DNA from: Paenibacillus sp. JJ-100
GTDB lineage: Bacteria; Bacillota; Bacilli; Paenibacillales; Paenibacillaceae
Length of the DNA stretch: 64,000 nt
Direction: 5' to 3'
Assembly (NCBI RefSeq): GCF_948329825.1
Contig: NZ_CAOJCM010000006.1
Location: 62,001-126,000 of the forward strand
Part shown: piece after piece, positions 53,267-60,444 of the stretch
Layout of the letters: each line of letters opens with the position of its first letter
Position numbering within the stretch: the first letter of the stretch is position 1
Translations under genes and position numbers: made by a program
The notes under the pieces: generated by a model
The model's input: the letters and a program-made list of their open reading frames with translations, nothing else
What the model was told of the DNA's origin: nothing
Databases searched by the model: none

Positions 53267-53764
53267 ATGAGTATATTGTCAGTAAGTAAAAAAGAAGAAA
53301 TCGTTTTTGGTCTCATGATGTGTACAGGAATGGTCGTGGTCATGATGACCTTCAATCTATGGCACACAGGGATGTTGAGTCAGATGAACTTGATGCAGGT
53401 ATTGATTCAACTTGTCATCTGCTTTGTCATCGCCTTTTTGGTGGAGTCTTTTATCGTTGGGCCTGTAGCAAGAAAAATCGCATTTTCGTTCTCATTTGCG
53501 AGAGTGAGTAAAATCAAAGGAGTTTTGACTATGTCTTTCTTCATGGTTATTGGCATGGTGTTGGTCATGTCTCTGTATGGCATTATGACTGCCTATGCAG
53601 CAGACCAGTTAAACGGAGAGTCCTTATTCAGCGCATATCTTCATACGATTGCACGTAATTTTAGTCTGGCATTGCCTTATCAGTTGGTTATATTAGGGCC
53701 GCTTGTACGTTATGTGTTTGGCAGATGGGTTAAGGGCAGAGCGGTGACCACAGTGTCCATTTAA
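53267..53764 (+). CDS. DUF2798 family membrane protein
   Basis: 165-residue protein with four transmembrane helices arranged as two similar halves: FGLMMCTGMVVVMMTFNL and VLTMSFFMVIGMVLVMSLYG open each, and LVESFIVGPVARKIA / LVILGPLVRYVFGR close them. This repeat is the DUF2798 pattern; function is unknown. The start is uncertain: ATG 53267 or TTG 53276, the latter with AAAGGATG at good distance. A TATAAT at 53242 and tandem GTTCAC repeats at 53201 and 53212 lie upstream. Confidence 0.8.
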   Translation: MSILSVSKKEEIVFGLMMCTGMVVVMMTFNLWHTGMLSQMNLMQVLIQLVICFVIAFLVESFIVGPVARKIAFSFSFARVSKIKGVLTMSFFMVIGMVLVMSLYGIMTAYAADQLNGESLFSAYLHTIARNFSLALPYQLVILGPLVRYVFGRWVKGRAVTTVSI

Positions 53765-53900
53765 CCAATATATGAATATACGTGAATATCTATCCCATCG
53801 TAAAAAAGTATTTCCTGGGCAATCTTGTTTTTAGGAAGTTCTAATGTAAGCTGTCATTCAGCCGATTTGGTTTCATATTCATCATGCCGTAGCTCCCTTT

Positions 53901-54146
53901 TTAGATAAATAATTGCCTAATTGAGGCGAGTGTCATAATGATGCCAAGGGCAATAAGGACGATACCTCTGATCTTAATCATCGTAAGGTCCGCTTTATTT
54001 AATTCTCTTCGATGGGGTTGAACGGCCAAGAATCCGGTGTTGTTAAAGCCCTGAACCCAAATATGAACCCGATCACGCCAATGAACAACAGGATTATAAA
54101 GAAGAACATGCAACCATTCCTTCATATTAATCAACTTTTCAGTCAA
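53901..54146 (-). CDS. Small hypothetical membrane protein, about 74-81 aa
   Basis: Not recognised. The frame encodes a hydrophilic, aromatic N-terminal part (MKEWLHVLLYNPVVHWRDRVH) and one C-terminal transmembrane helix (IRGIVLIALGIIMTLASI). The start is TTG 54146 or ATG 54125, each with only a weak ribosome site. The hydrophobic helix and its polar flanks argue for a real gene, but no motif helps with function. Confidence 0.42.
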   Translation of the reverse strand: MTEKLINMKEWLHVLLYNPVVHWRDRVHIWVQGFNNTGFLAVQPHRRELNKADLTMIKIRGIVLIALGIIMTLASIRQLFI

Positions 54147-54281
54147 CTTCGACTTCTATTAAGCATAGTTTACCTGAAAAAAATCCGGGCAGAAACGTAG
54201 GATGGTCCTATTCCAAAAAACGAAAAGTGACATGCATACGGAGTGGACTGCATGGCCGTTCCTAAAAATAGTTCTAAGATG

Positions 54282-54311
54282 TTGCATTTTTAATCTTTTT
54301 TCGTATATACT
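54282..54311 (+). promoter_or_regulatory. Promoter of the T-box/serS unit
   Basis: TTGCAT (54282-54287) and TATACT (54306-54311) are 18 bases apart, just before the T-box leader. Confidence 0.65.
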
Positions 54312-54319
54312 GAGTAACA

Positions 54320-54535
54320 CAATTACAGATCGGATCATGCCATTGAAGAGAATCCAACTCGGAGGCGTTTTCGCCAGGGAGCGAATTGAAACCTTTCCCA
54401 AGTTAACCGGAACCGCCCGTTATCGCGGACCAAGAGGCCGAATTCTGAGATTCGTACGGATTCGGCAAGTTGGGTGGCACCGCGAGCAGAGCGCTCCTCG
54501 TCCCAAGGGATGAGGGCGCTCTTTGTATTTTTTTA
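54320..54535 (+). ncRNA. T-box leader RNA, serine type
   Basis: The leader ends with the T-box sequence TGGGTGGCACCGCGAGCA (54471-54488), which binds the uncharged tRNA acceptor end, followed by the terminator AGAGCGCTCCTCGTCCC / GGGATGAGGGCGCTCT and T run (54488-54532). A specifier candidate UCC (Ser) at 54353-54355 stands in a GAA-UCC-A context in stem I. The gene after it is a seryl-tRNA synthetase, which agrees. Expression should rise when tRNA-Ser is uncharged. Confidence 0.9.
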
Positions 54536-54554
54536 GCCAAAGGAGACGGTGACC

Positions 54555-55850
54555 ATGTTAGACATGAAGTGGGTTCGGGCACATGCAGAAGAGGTTCAGG
54601 CTGCAGCAGACGGGAAAAAGATCAAGGTGGATATTGCTGTGTTAATACAGTGGGATGATGAGCGCAAAGCACTTTTACAGCAAACGGAAGAATTGCGTCG
54701 TTTGCGTAACACCTTGTCGGGAGAGATCGGGAAGTTCATGCAGTCGGGGAAGCGTGAGCAGGCGGAAGAGATGCGGGCACAAGTGAAACAGCTGAATGAA
54801 CAGTTGGAGCAAGAGGAAGCGAAGCTCGCGGTCATTCAGGAGGAAGTGACCAGGTTGCAATGGCTAGTGCCCAATATCGTGTCCCCGGATACGCCTGTGG
54901 GCTTATCGGATGAGGATAATGTTGAGCTGCGGCGAGTGGGTGAACAGCCGGTGTTTGACTTCGAAGCCAGGGATCACGTTGAACTCGGGGAGATGCATGA
55001 GTTGATCGATATTCCGCGCGGCGTAAAGATCGGTGGAACACGCAGTTACGTGCTGAAGGGTGCCGGTCTGTTACTCCACCGGGCAGTACAGCAGCTTGCT
55101 CTGGATCTGCTGATGAAGCATGGATTCACACCGCTGGAGGTTCCGCTCATGGTCAGAGAGGACGCCTTGATCAATACCGGATTTTTCCCAACAGGGCGAG
55201 ATCAGGTGTATGAGTTGCAAGGGGAGGATAAATGGCTTGTAGGCACATCGGAAGTGCCGCTGGTTTCGTATTATGCAGATGAAGTGATTGATGTGAAAGA
55301 GCCAGTGAAGCTGGCTGCAGTGTCGACGTGTTTCCGAAGTGAGGTCGGTTCGGGTGGGCGTGATGTGCGTGGTTTGTACCGTGTACACCAGTTTGCCAAG
55401 GTGGAGCAGGTGATTCTGTGCGCACCGAATGCTGCTGAATCGGAACGTATGCTGCAGGAGATTACGGGGCATGCAGAAGAGCTACTGCAGTTGCTGGAAT
55501 TGCCGTATCGTGTAGTGGCCGTATGTACAGGCGATATGTCGCAGAAAACGTACAAACAATATGACATTGAAACCTGGATGCCAAGCCGCGGTGCGTATGG
55601 TGAGACCCATTCGTCGTCGAATCTGCATGATTTTCAGGCTCGTCGCTCGAACATTCGCTGCCTTAATGAGGAAGGCAAGCTGGTTTATTGCCATACGCTG
55701 AACAATACTGCTGTGGCTTCGCCGCGTATTCTGATTCCACTGCTTGAAAATCATCAGCAAGCGGATGGCAGTATTCATATTCCATCGGCCTTACGGCCTT
55801 ATATGGGCGGGCTCGAACGTTTGGTTTTGCCAGATAGCGATCAGGGGTAA
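54555..55850 (+). CDS. serS: Seryl-tRNA synthetase, divergent and T-box-controlled
   Basis: 431-residue class II synthetase. The N-terminal antiparallel coiled-coil arm (residues ~30-100, EELRRLRNTLSGEIGKFMQ) grips tRNA-Ser. Motif 2 reads FRSEVGSGGRDVRGLYRVHQF-like (FRSEVG, GRDVRGLYRVHQF) and the later motif ETHSSSNLHDFQARR carries the DFQAR core; the C-terminal NNTAVASPRILIPLLENHQ is motif 3. Several positions depart from the usual housekeeping form (AGRDTRGLIRQHQF; SSCSNCEDFQ). ATG 54555 follows AAAGGAG; GTG 54549 is also in frame. It may be a second SerRS rather than the sole one. Confidence 0.92.
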   Translation: MLDMKWVRAHAEEVQAAADGKKIKVDIAVLIQWDDERKALLQQTEELRRLRNTLSGEIGKFMQSGKREQAEEMRAQVKQLNEQLEQEEAKLAVIQEEVTRLQWLVPNIVSPDTPVGLSDEDNVELRRVGEQPVFDFEARDHVELGEMHELIDIPRGVKIGGTRSYVLKGAGLLLHRAVQQLALDLLMKHGFTPLEVPLMVREDALINTGFFPTGRDQVYELQGEDKWLVGTSEVPLVSYYADEVIDVKEPVKLAAVSTCFRSEVGSGGRDVRGLYRVHQFAKVEQVILCAPNAAESERMLQEITGHAEELLQLLELPYRVVAVCTGDMSQKTYKQYDIETWMPSRGAYGETHSSSNLHDFQARRSNIRCLNEEGKLVYCHTLNNTAVASPRILIPLLENHQQADGSIHIPSALRPYMGGLERLVLPDSDQG

Positions 55851-55969
55851 ATATCGGATCATCGAAGGATACTTGTGTCTCCTTCTCGGATTGTCATTTA
55901 ACTTTAAACTATGATTACCCGATATAAGTTATTATTGGAGTAAAATATTGGATGATGGGAGAAGGAGAC

Positions 55970-57076
55970 ATGAGTAGAATCAAATGGGCGTTTCGAAGTA
56001 TGCTAGCACTAGTTATCGCGCTCACCGTAGCAGTACCTTCGTCTGCTTGGGCAGCGACAGGTAATGTCATCTCCACTGAAATTGCAGGTGGCAGCAAGCA
56101 GAAGATGAATGTAGGTGAGACAAAATCGTTTCAAGTGATGGCCAAAGTTGAAGGGTTTGATCACGAACAAGATGTCACCGGAGGAGTAACATGGTCTACA
56201 AGTAATGCTGCTGTCGTGACCATGTCGAAGGGCAAAGTCAAAGCCGTTGCTGCAGGCGAAGCGACGATCGTTGCGGAAGTAGAGGGTGTTAAAGCTCAGG
56301 TTGTTATCCAGGTTCAGGATAAAATTAAAAGCATTAAGGCCTCGCCTAGTTCGTATACGTTAGTAAAAGGGAATGAAAACACACTTCCAAAGGTAACAAT
56401 CACTCGTGCCAATGGCAAAGAAGAGGATGTCACTTCTGACATCGTGTGGACTGTATCGAAAGACATGGCTGTGCTCGAAGGTGGGAAGATTAAAGGTGTC
56501 ACGCCTGGCCGAGTCCTGTTGCAGGGGAAATATGGGTCAACCACCGTTAGAGTTCCCGTGGCTGTGACAGATGTCATCACCAAAATAGAGGTCACGCCGT
56601 CTACAATTCAACTTAACCTGAAGAAATCCAAGGCAATCAAAGTGATTGGAACATACGCTAACGGCAAAACCGTTAATTTATCCAAATCGATCGTTTGGGC
56701 TTCATCCAATCCCAGCGTAGCTTCGGTGAAAAATGGTTCAGTCAAAGCACTCACTGAAGGAAAAGCTACCTTGACAGGTACATATCAAAATCAGAACTTA
56801 ACCGTAGAAGTCACCGTTGTACCTAAGCTGCAAAAGCTGATTATGGGACAGAAAAATCTGACCTTATCTCCGCAATCTACCACAACAATTGGTGTAATGG
56901 CGAAGTATGATACAGGCAAAACAACAATGGTGACCACAAGTGCAGTGTGGAGCAGTTCCAAACCGGGTGTTGCCACTGTGACTAATGGAAAGATTGTTGC
57001 TGTAGCGAAAGGCAAGACTGTAATTACTGCGAAGTGGGACAATAAAAAAGTGACGATCCCTGTGACAGTAAAATAG
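55970..57076 (+). CDS. Secreted protein with four bacterial Ig-like (Big_2) domains
   Basis: 368-residue exported protein. A signal peptide ending in SSAWA is followed by a short segment and about four Big_2 repeats. Repeat cores VTWSTSNAAVVTM, IVWTVSKDMAVLE, IVWASSNPSVASV and AVWSSSKPGVATV recur about every 80 residues, each followed by a KGKVKAVAAGEATI-type strand. No anchor or enzyme domain is visible. Such proteins serve as surface or matrix modules. ATG 55970 sits behind GGGAGAAGGAG. Confidence 0.82.
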   Translation: MSRIKWAFRSMLALVIALTVAVPSSAWAATGNVISTEIAGGSKQKMNVGETKSFQVMAKVEGFDHEQDVTGGVTWSTSNAAVVTMSKGKVKAVAAGEATIVAEVEGVKAQVVIQVQDKIKSIKASPSSYTLVKGNENTLPKVTITRANGKEEDVTSDIVWTVSKDMAVLEGGKIKGVTPGRVLLQGKYGSTTVRVPVAVTDVITKIEVTPSTIQLNLKKSKAIKVIGTYANGKTVNLSKSIVWASSNPSVASVKNGSVKALTEGKATLTGTYQNQNLTVEVTVVPKLQKLIMGQKNLTLSPQSTTTIGVMAKYDTGKTTMVTTSAVWSSSKPGVATVTNGKIVAVAKGKTVITAKWDNKKVTIPVTVK

Positions 57077-57142
57077 TAGATTTTAAACTATCAATGTCAC
57101 AGACAAATCTGTTTAACAACAAATGATTAAATCAGGACAACT

Positions 57143-57175
57143 AAGAGGGGGCGTAAATCTACGCTTCCTTTTTTT
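57143..57175 (+). terminator. Terminator of the Big_2 gene
   Basis: GAGGGGGCGTA pairs with TACGCTTCCTT across AATC, with G-T pairs, and runs into seven T residues. Confidence 0.7.
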
Positions 57176-57359
57176 GAACTTTGGAGGTGTTTATGCATGA
57201 ATATCGATAAACTCTTTGTAGCGTCCCCCGAATTCGAAACGTAAGCAGTTGAAGATAAAAGGAGTATTTACCGATCAGAAATTGTACGCCCGCATCCGGG
57301 ATGATCTATAATATCTAGTTAACACGAGCTGTATCACAGCAATGAAGGAGGAAGCCCCT

Positions 57360-57689
57360 ATGATCTATAGCATTATTTCCCGTTCATTATGGGAGGAAGT
57401 ATCCAAAGGAGACACCTATGCACCAGAGAGTCTGCAAACCGATGGCTTTATTCATTGTTCCACCGCAGAGCAGATTCCGTGGGTGGCTGGGCAATATTAT
57501 GCAGGACGTACGGATCTGTTACTGCTTGGGATTGAAGAGAGAATTCTGAAGGCAGAGCTGATCTACGAAGATTTGTATAATTTGAATGAGCTATTCCCAC
57601 ATATCTATGGAGAGTTAAATCTGGATGCGGTAAGTAAGGTCTTGAACTTTGAGCCGAATGCCGATGGCACGTTTTCTTTTCCGACATAA
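57360..57689 (+). CDS. DUF952 family protein
   Basis: 109-residue protein of the DUF952 family: LWEEVSKGDTYAPESLQTDGFIHCSTAEQIP at the start, YYAGRTDLLLLGIEE and YGELNLDAVSKVLNFEPNADGTF at the end (cores only quoted). The fold resembles ADP-ribosyl-transferase-like or glutathione S-transferase C-terminal-like annotations; biochemical role is not established. ATG 57360 follows AAGGAGG. It begins a row of short enzymes on this strand that may be cotranscribed with the DinB gene 24 bases later. Confidence 0.82.
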   Translation: MIYSIISRSLWEEVSKGDTYAPESLQTDGFIHCSTAEQIPWVAGQYYAGRTDLLLLGIEERILKAELIYEDLYNLNELFPHIYGELNLDAVSKVLNFEPNADGTFSFPT

Positions 57690-57713
57690 TTTTCGAGAGG
57701 TGGTCAGGTTCGG

Positions 57714-58280
57714 ATGGATATGAATCGGGTTTTTCTTGAAACAACTGAGAAGCAGTTTATCTATTACAAACAGCTCGGTGAACGCGCGATGGAACAGTTG
57801 GAGACGGAACAATTGTTTCAGACATGGAACGAGGATACCAATAGCATTGCGGTAATTGTGAAACATTTGTCGGGTAATATGCGATCCCGCTGGACGGATG
57901 TGCTGACTACAGATGGGGAGAAGCCGTGGCGTGAACGAGACGCCGAATTCGTGGGTGATTTTAATACGAGAGAAGAGCTGCTTGCCTTATGGGAAGAGGG
58001 ATGGGACTGTTTACTAGGTGCCATACGTTCGTTTATGCCAGACCACATGTCTCAGATCATATATATTCGCAATGAAGGACATACCATCATGGAGGCGATT
58101 ATGCGACAATTGGCACATTACCCCTACCATATCGGGCAGATCGTTCATACCGCCAAAATGCTGAAACTAAGTTCGTGGGAGAGTCTATCCATCCCCAGAA
58201 ACGGATCAAGCAGCTATAACGAAGGAAAATTTTCGAAGCCTAAGACAAGAAAACATTTTACAGAAGACAAGCTTCAATAG
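57714..58280 (+). CDS. DinB-like (DUF1572) protein
   Basis: 188-residue four-helix-bundle protein of the DinB/YfiT-like DUF1572 group. Conserved parts are NSIAVIVKHLSGNMRSRWTD, REELLALWEEGWDCLL, and AIMRQLAHYPYHIGQIVHTAK, which provides the C-terminal metal-binding histidines of the fold; an upstream His in VKHLSGN completes the set. Substrate is unknown; thiol or metal-dependent transferase function is typical of the superfamily. Confidence 0.85.
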   Translation: MDMNRVFLETTEKQFIYYKQLGERAMEQLETEQLFQTWNEDTNSIAVIVKHLSGNMRSRWTDVLTTDGEKPWRERDAEFVGDFNTREELLALWEEGWDCLLGAIRSFMPDHMSQIIYIRNEGHTIMEAIMRQLAHYPYHIGQIVHTAKMLKLSSWESLSIPRNGSSSYNEGKFSKPKTRKHFTEDKLQ

Positions 58281-58299
58281 AAAAGAGGGGACAACAACA

Positions 58300-58875
58300 A
58301 TGACACAGATTGCTTTGATACGTCATGGCAGTACGGCCTGGAATAAGGAGAAGCGCTCGCAGGGACAGACGGACAACCCACTTGATCAGGAGGGCAGGGA
58401 ACAGGCTGCTTTGCTTGCGGCGAGATTGGCTGAGGAATCGTGGGATGCCATCTACGCAAGTGATCTGGAGCGGGCAAGTGAAACGGCTCGGATTATCGGA
58501 GACCGGCTAGGCATTCAGGACATTCATCTGGACCCGAGATTACGGGAAATGGGCGGAGGTCAAGTGGAAGGTACGACAGAAGAGGAACGTATCGCGAAAT
58601 GGGGCGCAGACTGGAGTTCTCTTGATCTGGGCAAAGAACATCCAGATGCAGGTGCCTCCAGGGGCAGTGCAGCGCTTGAAGATATCATTCGGCAGCACCC
58701 GGATGGACGAGTCATTGTGGTGAGTCACGGGGCTGTGCTTCGCAATACGCTTCAGGCACTGGTACCGGAACTGGATATCAGCATGAAATTAGGTAATACA
58801 TCGATTACACGTGTAGTGCATCAGGATCAGGTGTGGCTGTGCGAGCTGTACAATTGTAGCTTACATCTGGAATAA
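58300..58875 (+). CDS. Histidine phosphatase superfamily protein (phosphoglycerate mutase-like)
   Basis: 191-residue phosphatase. The catalytic RHG motif is IRHGSTAWN (His9 nucleophile), followed by DRxLxxxG-type QGQTDNPLDQEG, SDLERASETARI, and the second histidine in VIVVSHGAVLRNT. The branch is closest to CobC/PhoE-like phosphatases. Substrate is not determined. A ribosome site AGAGGGG precedes ATG 58300, and it lies 19 bases after the DinB gene, so the two may be cotranscribed. Confidence 0.88.
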   Translation: MTQIALIRHGSTAWNKEKRSQGQTDNPLDQEGREQAALLAARLAEESWDAIYASDLERASETARIIGDRLGIQDIHLDPRLREMGGGQVEGTTEEERIAKWGADWSSLDLGKEHPDAGASRGSAALEDIIRQHPDGRVIVVSHGAVLRNTLQALVPELDISMKLGNTSITRVVHQDQVWLCELYNCSLHLE

Positions 58876-58915
58876 GTGGACGGCAGGAAGGTGAGAAAGG
58901 AGGGAGGGCTAAACC

Positions 58916-59374
58916 GTGAAACCAATACGGAATTCGGCCAAAGCGGTCATTGTACAGGATGGGTGTTTGTTACTGCTTCGTCTGCATGATCAGTATGGCG
59001 ATGCGTATGTTTTTCCTGGTGGTGGACAGGAGAAGGGTGAGGAACTGAAAGATGCCGTTGCACGGGAATGCCTCGAGGAGATTGGACAAGCCGTGCAGGT
59101 AGGTGAGCTGTTACATGTCCGTGAATATATCGGTGCCCATCATGAGTTTGCGGAGTGGGATGCTGATATCCATCAGGTGGAGTTTTATTTTGCATGTCGT
59201 CTCCTTGATCCCGACGCTTCGGTCTTTGAAGGTTCTAACCCGGATGACCATCAGGTTGCTGTAGAATGGGTTGCTTTGGAGGAACTGGGCGACATCCGTT
59301 TATATCCCAAAACCATCGGTGAACTGTTGTTAGATAAGGGAGAGCAACGCATTTATCTTGGGGACCTAAATTAG
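58916..59374 (+). CDS. Nudix hydrolase
   Basis: 152-residue pyrophosphatase with an intact Nudix box (G-x5-E-x7-REUxEExGU) at FPGGGQEKGEE...ARECLEEIG, about residues 38-60. It cleaves nucleoside diphosphate derivatives; MutT-like or ADP-sugar substrates are possible. The start is GTG 58916 after AGGAGGGAGGG. It follows the histidine phosphatase gene by 40 bases and is likely part of the same short operon. Confidence 0.88.
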   Translation: MKPIRNSAKAVIVQDGCLLLLRLHDQYGDAYVFPGGGQEKGEELKDAVARECLEEIGQAVQVGELLHVREYIGAHHEFAEWDADIHQVEFYFACRLLDPDASVFEGSNPDDHQVAVEWVALEELGDIRLYPKTIGELLLDKGEQRIYLGDLN

Positions 59375-59550
59375 ATCAATTAGATCACATTCTCTAAATT
59401 GTCATGTCTATGTTCTGGTTCAGGGATTCATCATCGTTGAGGCGGGTACACTAATAGTACAGGTGTTTGCACAGCAAATGTATAAACTGTTGGTAGCGAG
59501 CCTTCAAAGCTAAGCATAAACAATCCCCCAACCTGAAAGGAGAAACGCTC

Positions 59551-59967
59551 ATGAACCAGAACGAATTGGAACAAAACATTGTGAAGGCTTTGGAAAATAA
59601 CCCGTATTGCAGCTTCTCGACCGTAGAGAACGGGAAGCCAAAGTCCCGTTATATGGCTCTGTTCAATGATGGCCTGAATATTCATCTGGCTACGAACCGT
59701 CGTACACACAAAGTAGAAGAACTGGAGAGCAATCCGAATGTGAGCCTGTTGCTTGGTTACGAGGCTGGTGGTACCAAAGAAGTGGTAGAAATCGAGGGTA
59801 CTTGTGAAGTTACCAAAAATGAAGCTCTACGTGAGCAAGTATGGAACGATGATTTGAAGGCATGGTTTGATGGACCTAACGATCCGAACTATGTCATTTT
59901 GGATATTACACCGGAACGAATTGAATACACAGGGAAAGACCATGAACATCATGTGTGGGAAAAATAA
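59551..59967 (+). CDS. Pyridoxamine 5'-phosphate oxidase-fold protein
   Basis: 138-residue flavin-binding split-barrel protein (general stress protein 26/PNPOx-like). Features are NPYCSFSTVENGKPKSRYMAL, then HLATNRRTHKVEELESNPNVSLLLGY, and VILDITPERIEYTG at the end. The fold usually binds FMN or F420; the substrate is unknown. ATG 59551 follows AAAGGAG. A long hairpin terminator comes after the gene. Confidence 0.85.
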   Translation: MNQNELEQNIVKALENNPYCSFSTVENGKPKSRYMALFNDGLNIHLATNRRTHKVEELESNPNVSLLLGYEAGGTKEVVEIEGTCEVTKNEALREQVWNDDLKAWFDGPNDPNYVILDITPERIEYTGKDHEHHVWEK

Positions 59968-60039
59968 ATGTTGGCAACTTCGTTTGCCAAACGGATTGGC
60001 GGATGAGCATGTCAGCCGCTGCGTAATATTGAATATACT

Positions 60040-60077
60040 AACCGTGAACGCCGATTTTCGGCTTTCGCGGTTTTTTT
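60040..60077 (+). terminator. Rho-independent terminator
   Basis: AACCGTGAACGCCGA pairs with TCGGCTTTCGCGGTT and runs into seven T residues. Confidence 0.82.
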
Positions 60078-60444
60078 ATGTGTAGAAGCTACTGAGAGAG
60101 TGTGTTGATGTGAGCATGATGTAATATCCGTGATTTCAATAATAATAACCCAGATTAAACCAATATTAACGCGAAATATGTCGAAATCACGCATGAAAAC
60201 GTAAAGTTATATAGATATGTGCGGATAATGTAAAAATAATTCCTTTTCATTCGTTTAACATTACGTTATGATTTGTTAAGTAAATGACGTGCACGAATAG
60301 GAATAGATCTTCATGTGGATTAATCTGAACATCACTACTGAAACGTATGGATGATTAACAAAGCAACCCATGAAATCTATTATTTCCTGTGCCATTATTT
60401 ACGACATGGCCTGAGTTAATGTACATAAACCGGGAGGGGTTATT
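60078..60444 (+). other. Promoter region of the secreted nucleotidase gene
   Basis: This AT-rich 367-base region holds no gene that I can support. It contains a run of TTAACA-like hexamers with 11-base period (listed separately) and a ribosome site GGGAGGGG ahead of TTG 60445. Confidence 0.5.
60244..60282 (+). promoter_or_regulatory. PhoP-box-like hexamer array
   Basis: TTTTCA (60244), TTAACA (60255), TTATGA (60266) and TAAGTA (60277) follow each other at exactly 11-base intervals. PhoP of Bacillota binds TTAACA-type repeats with this period. Phosphate-starvation control of a secreted nucleotidase makes sense, but two hexamers are poor matches. Confidence 0.45.
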
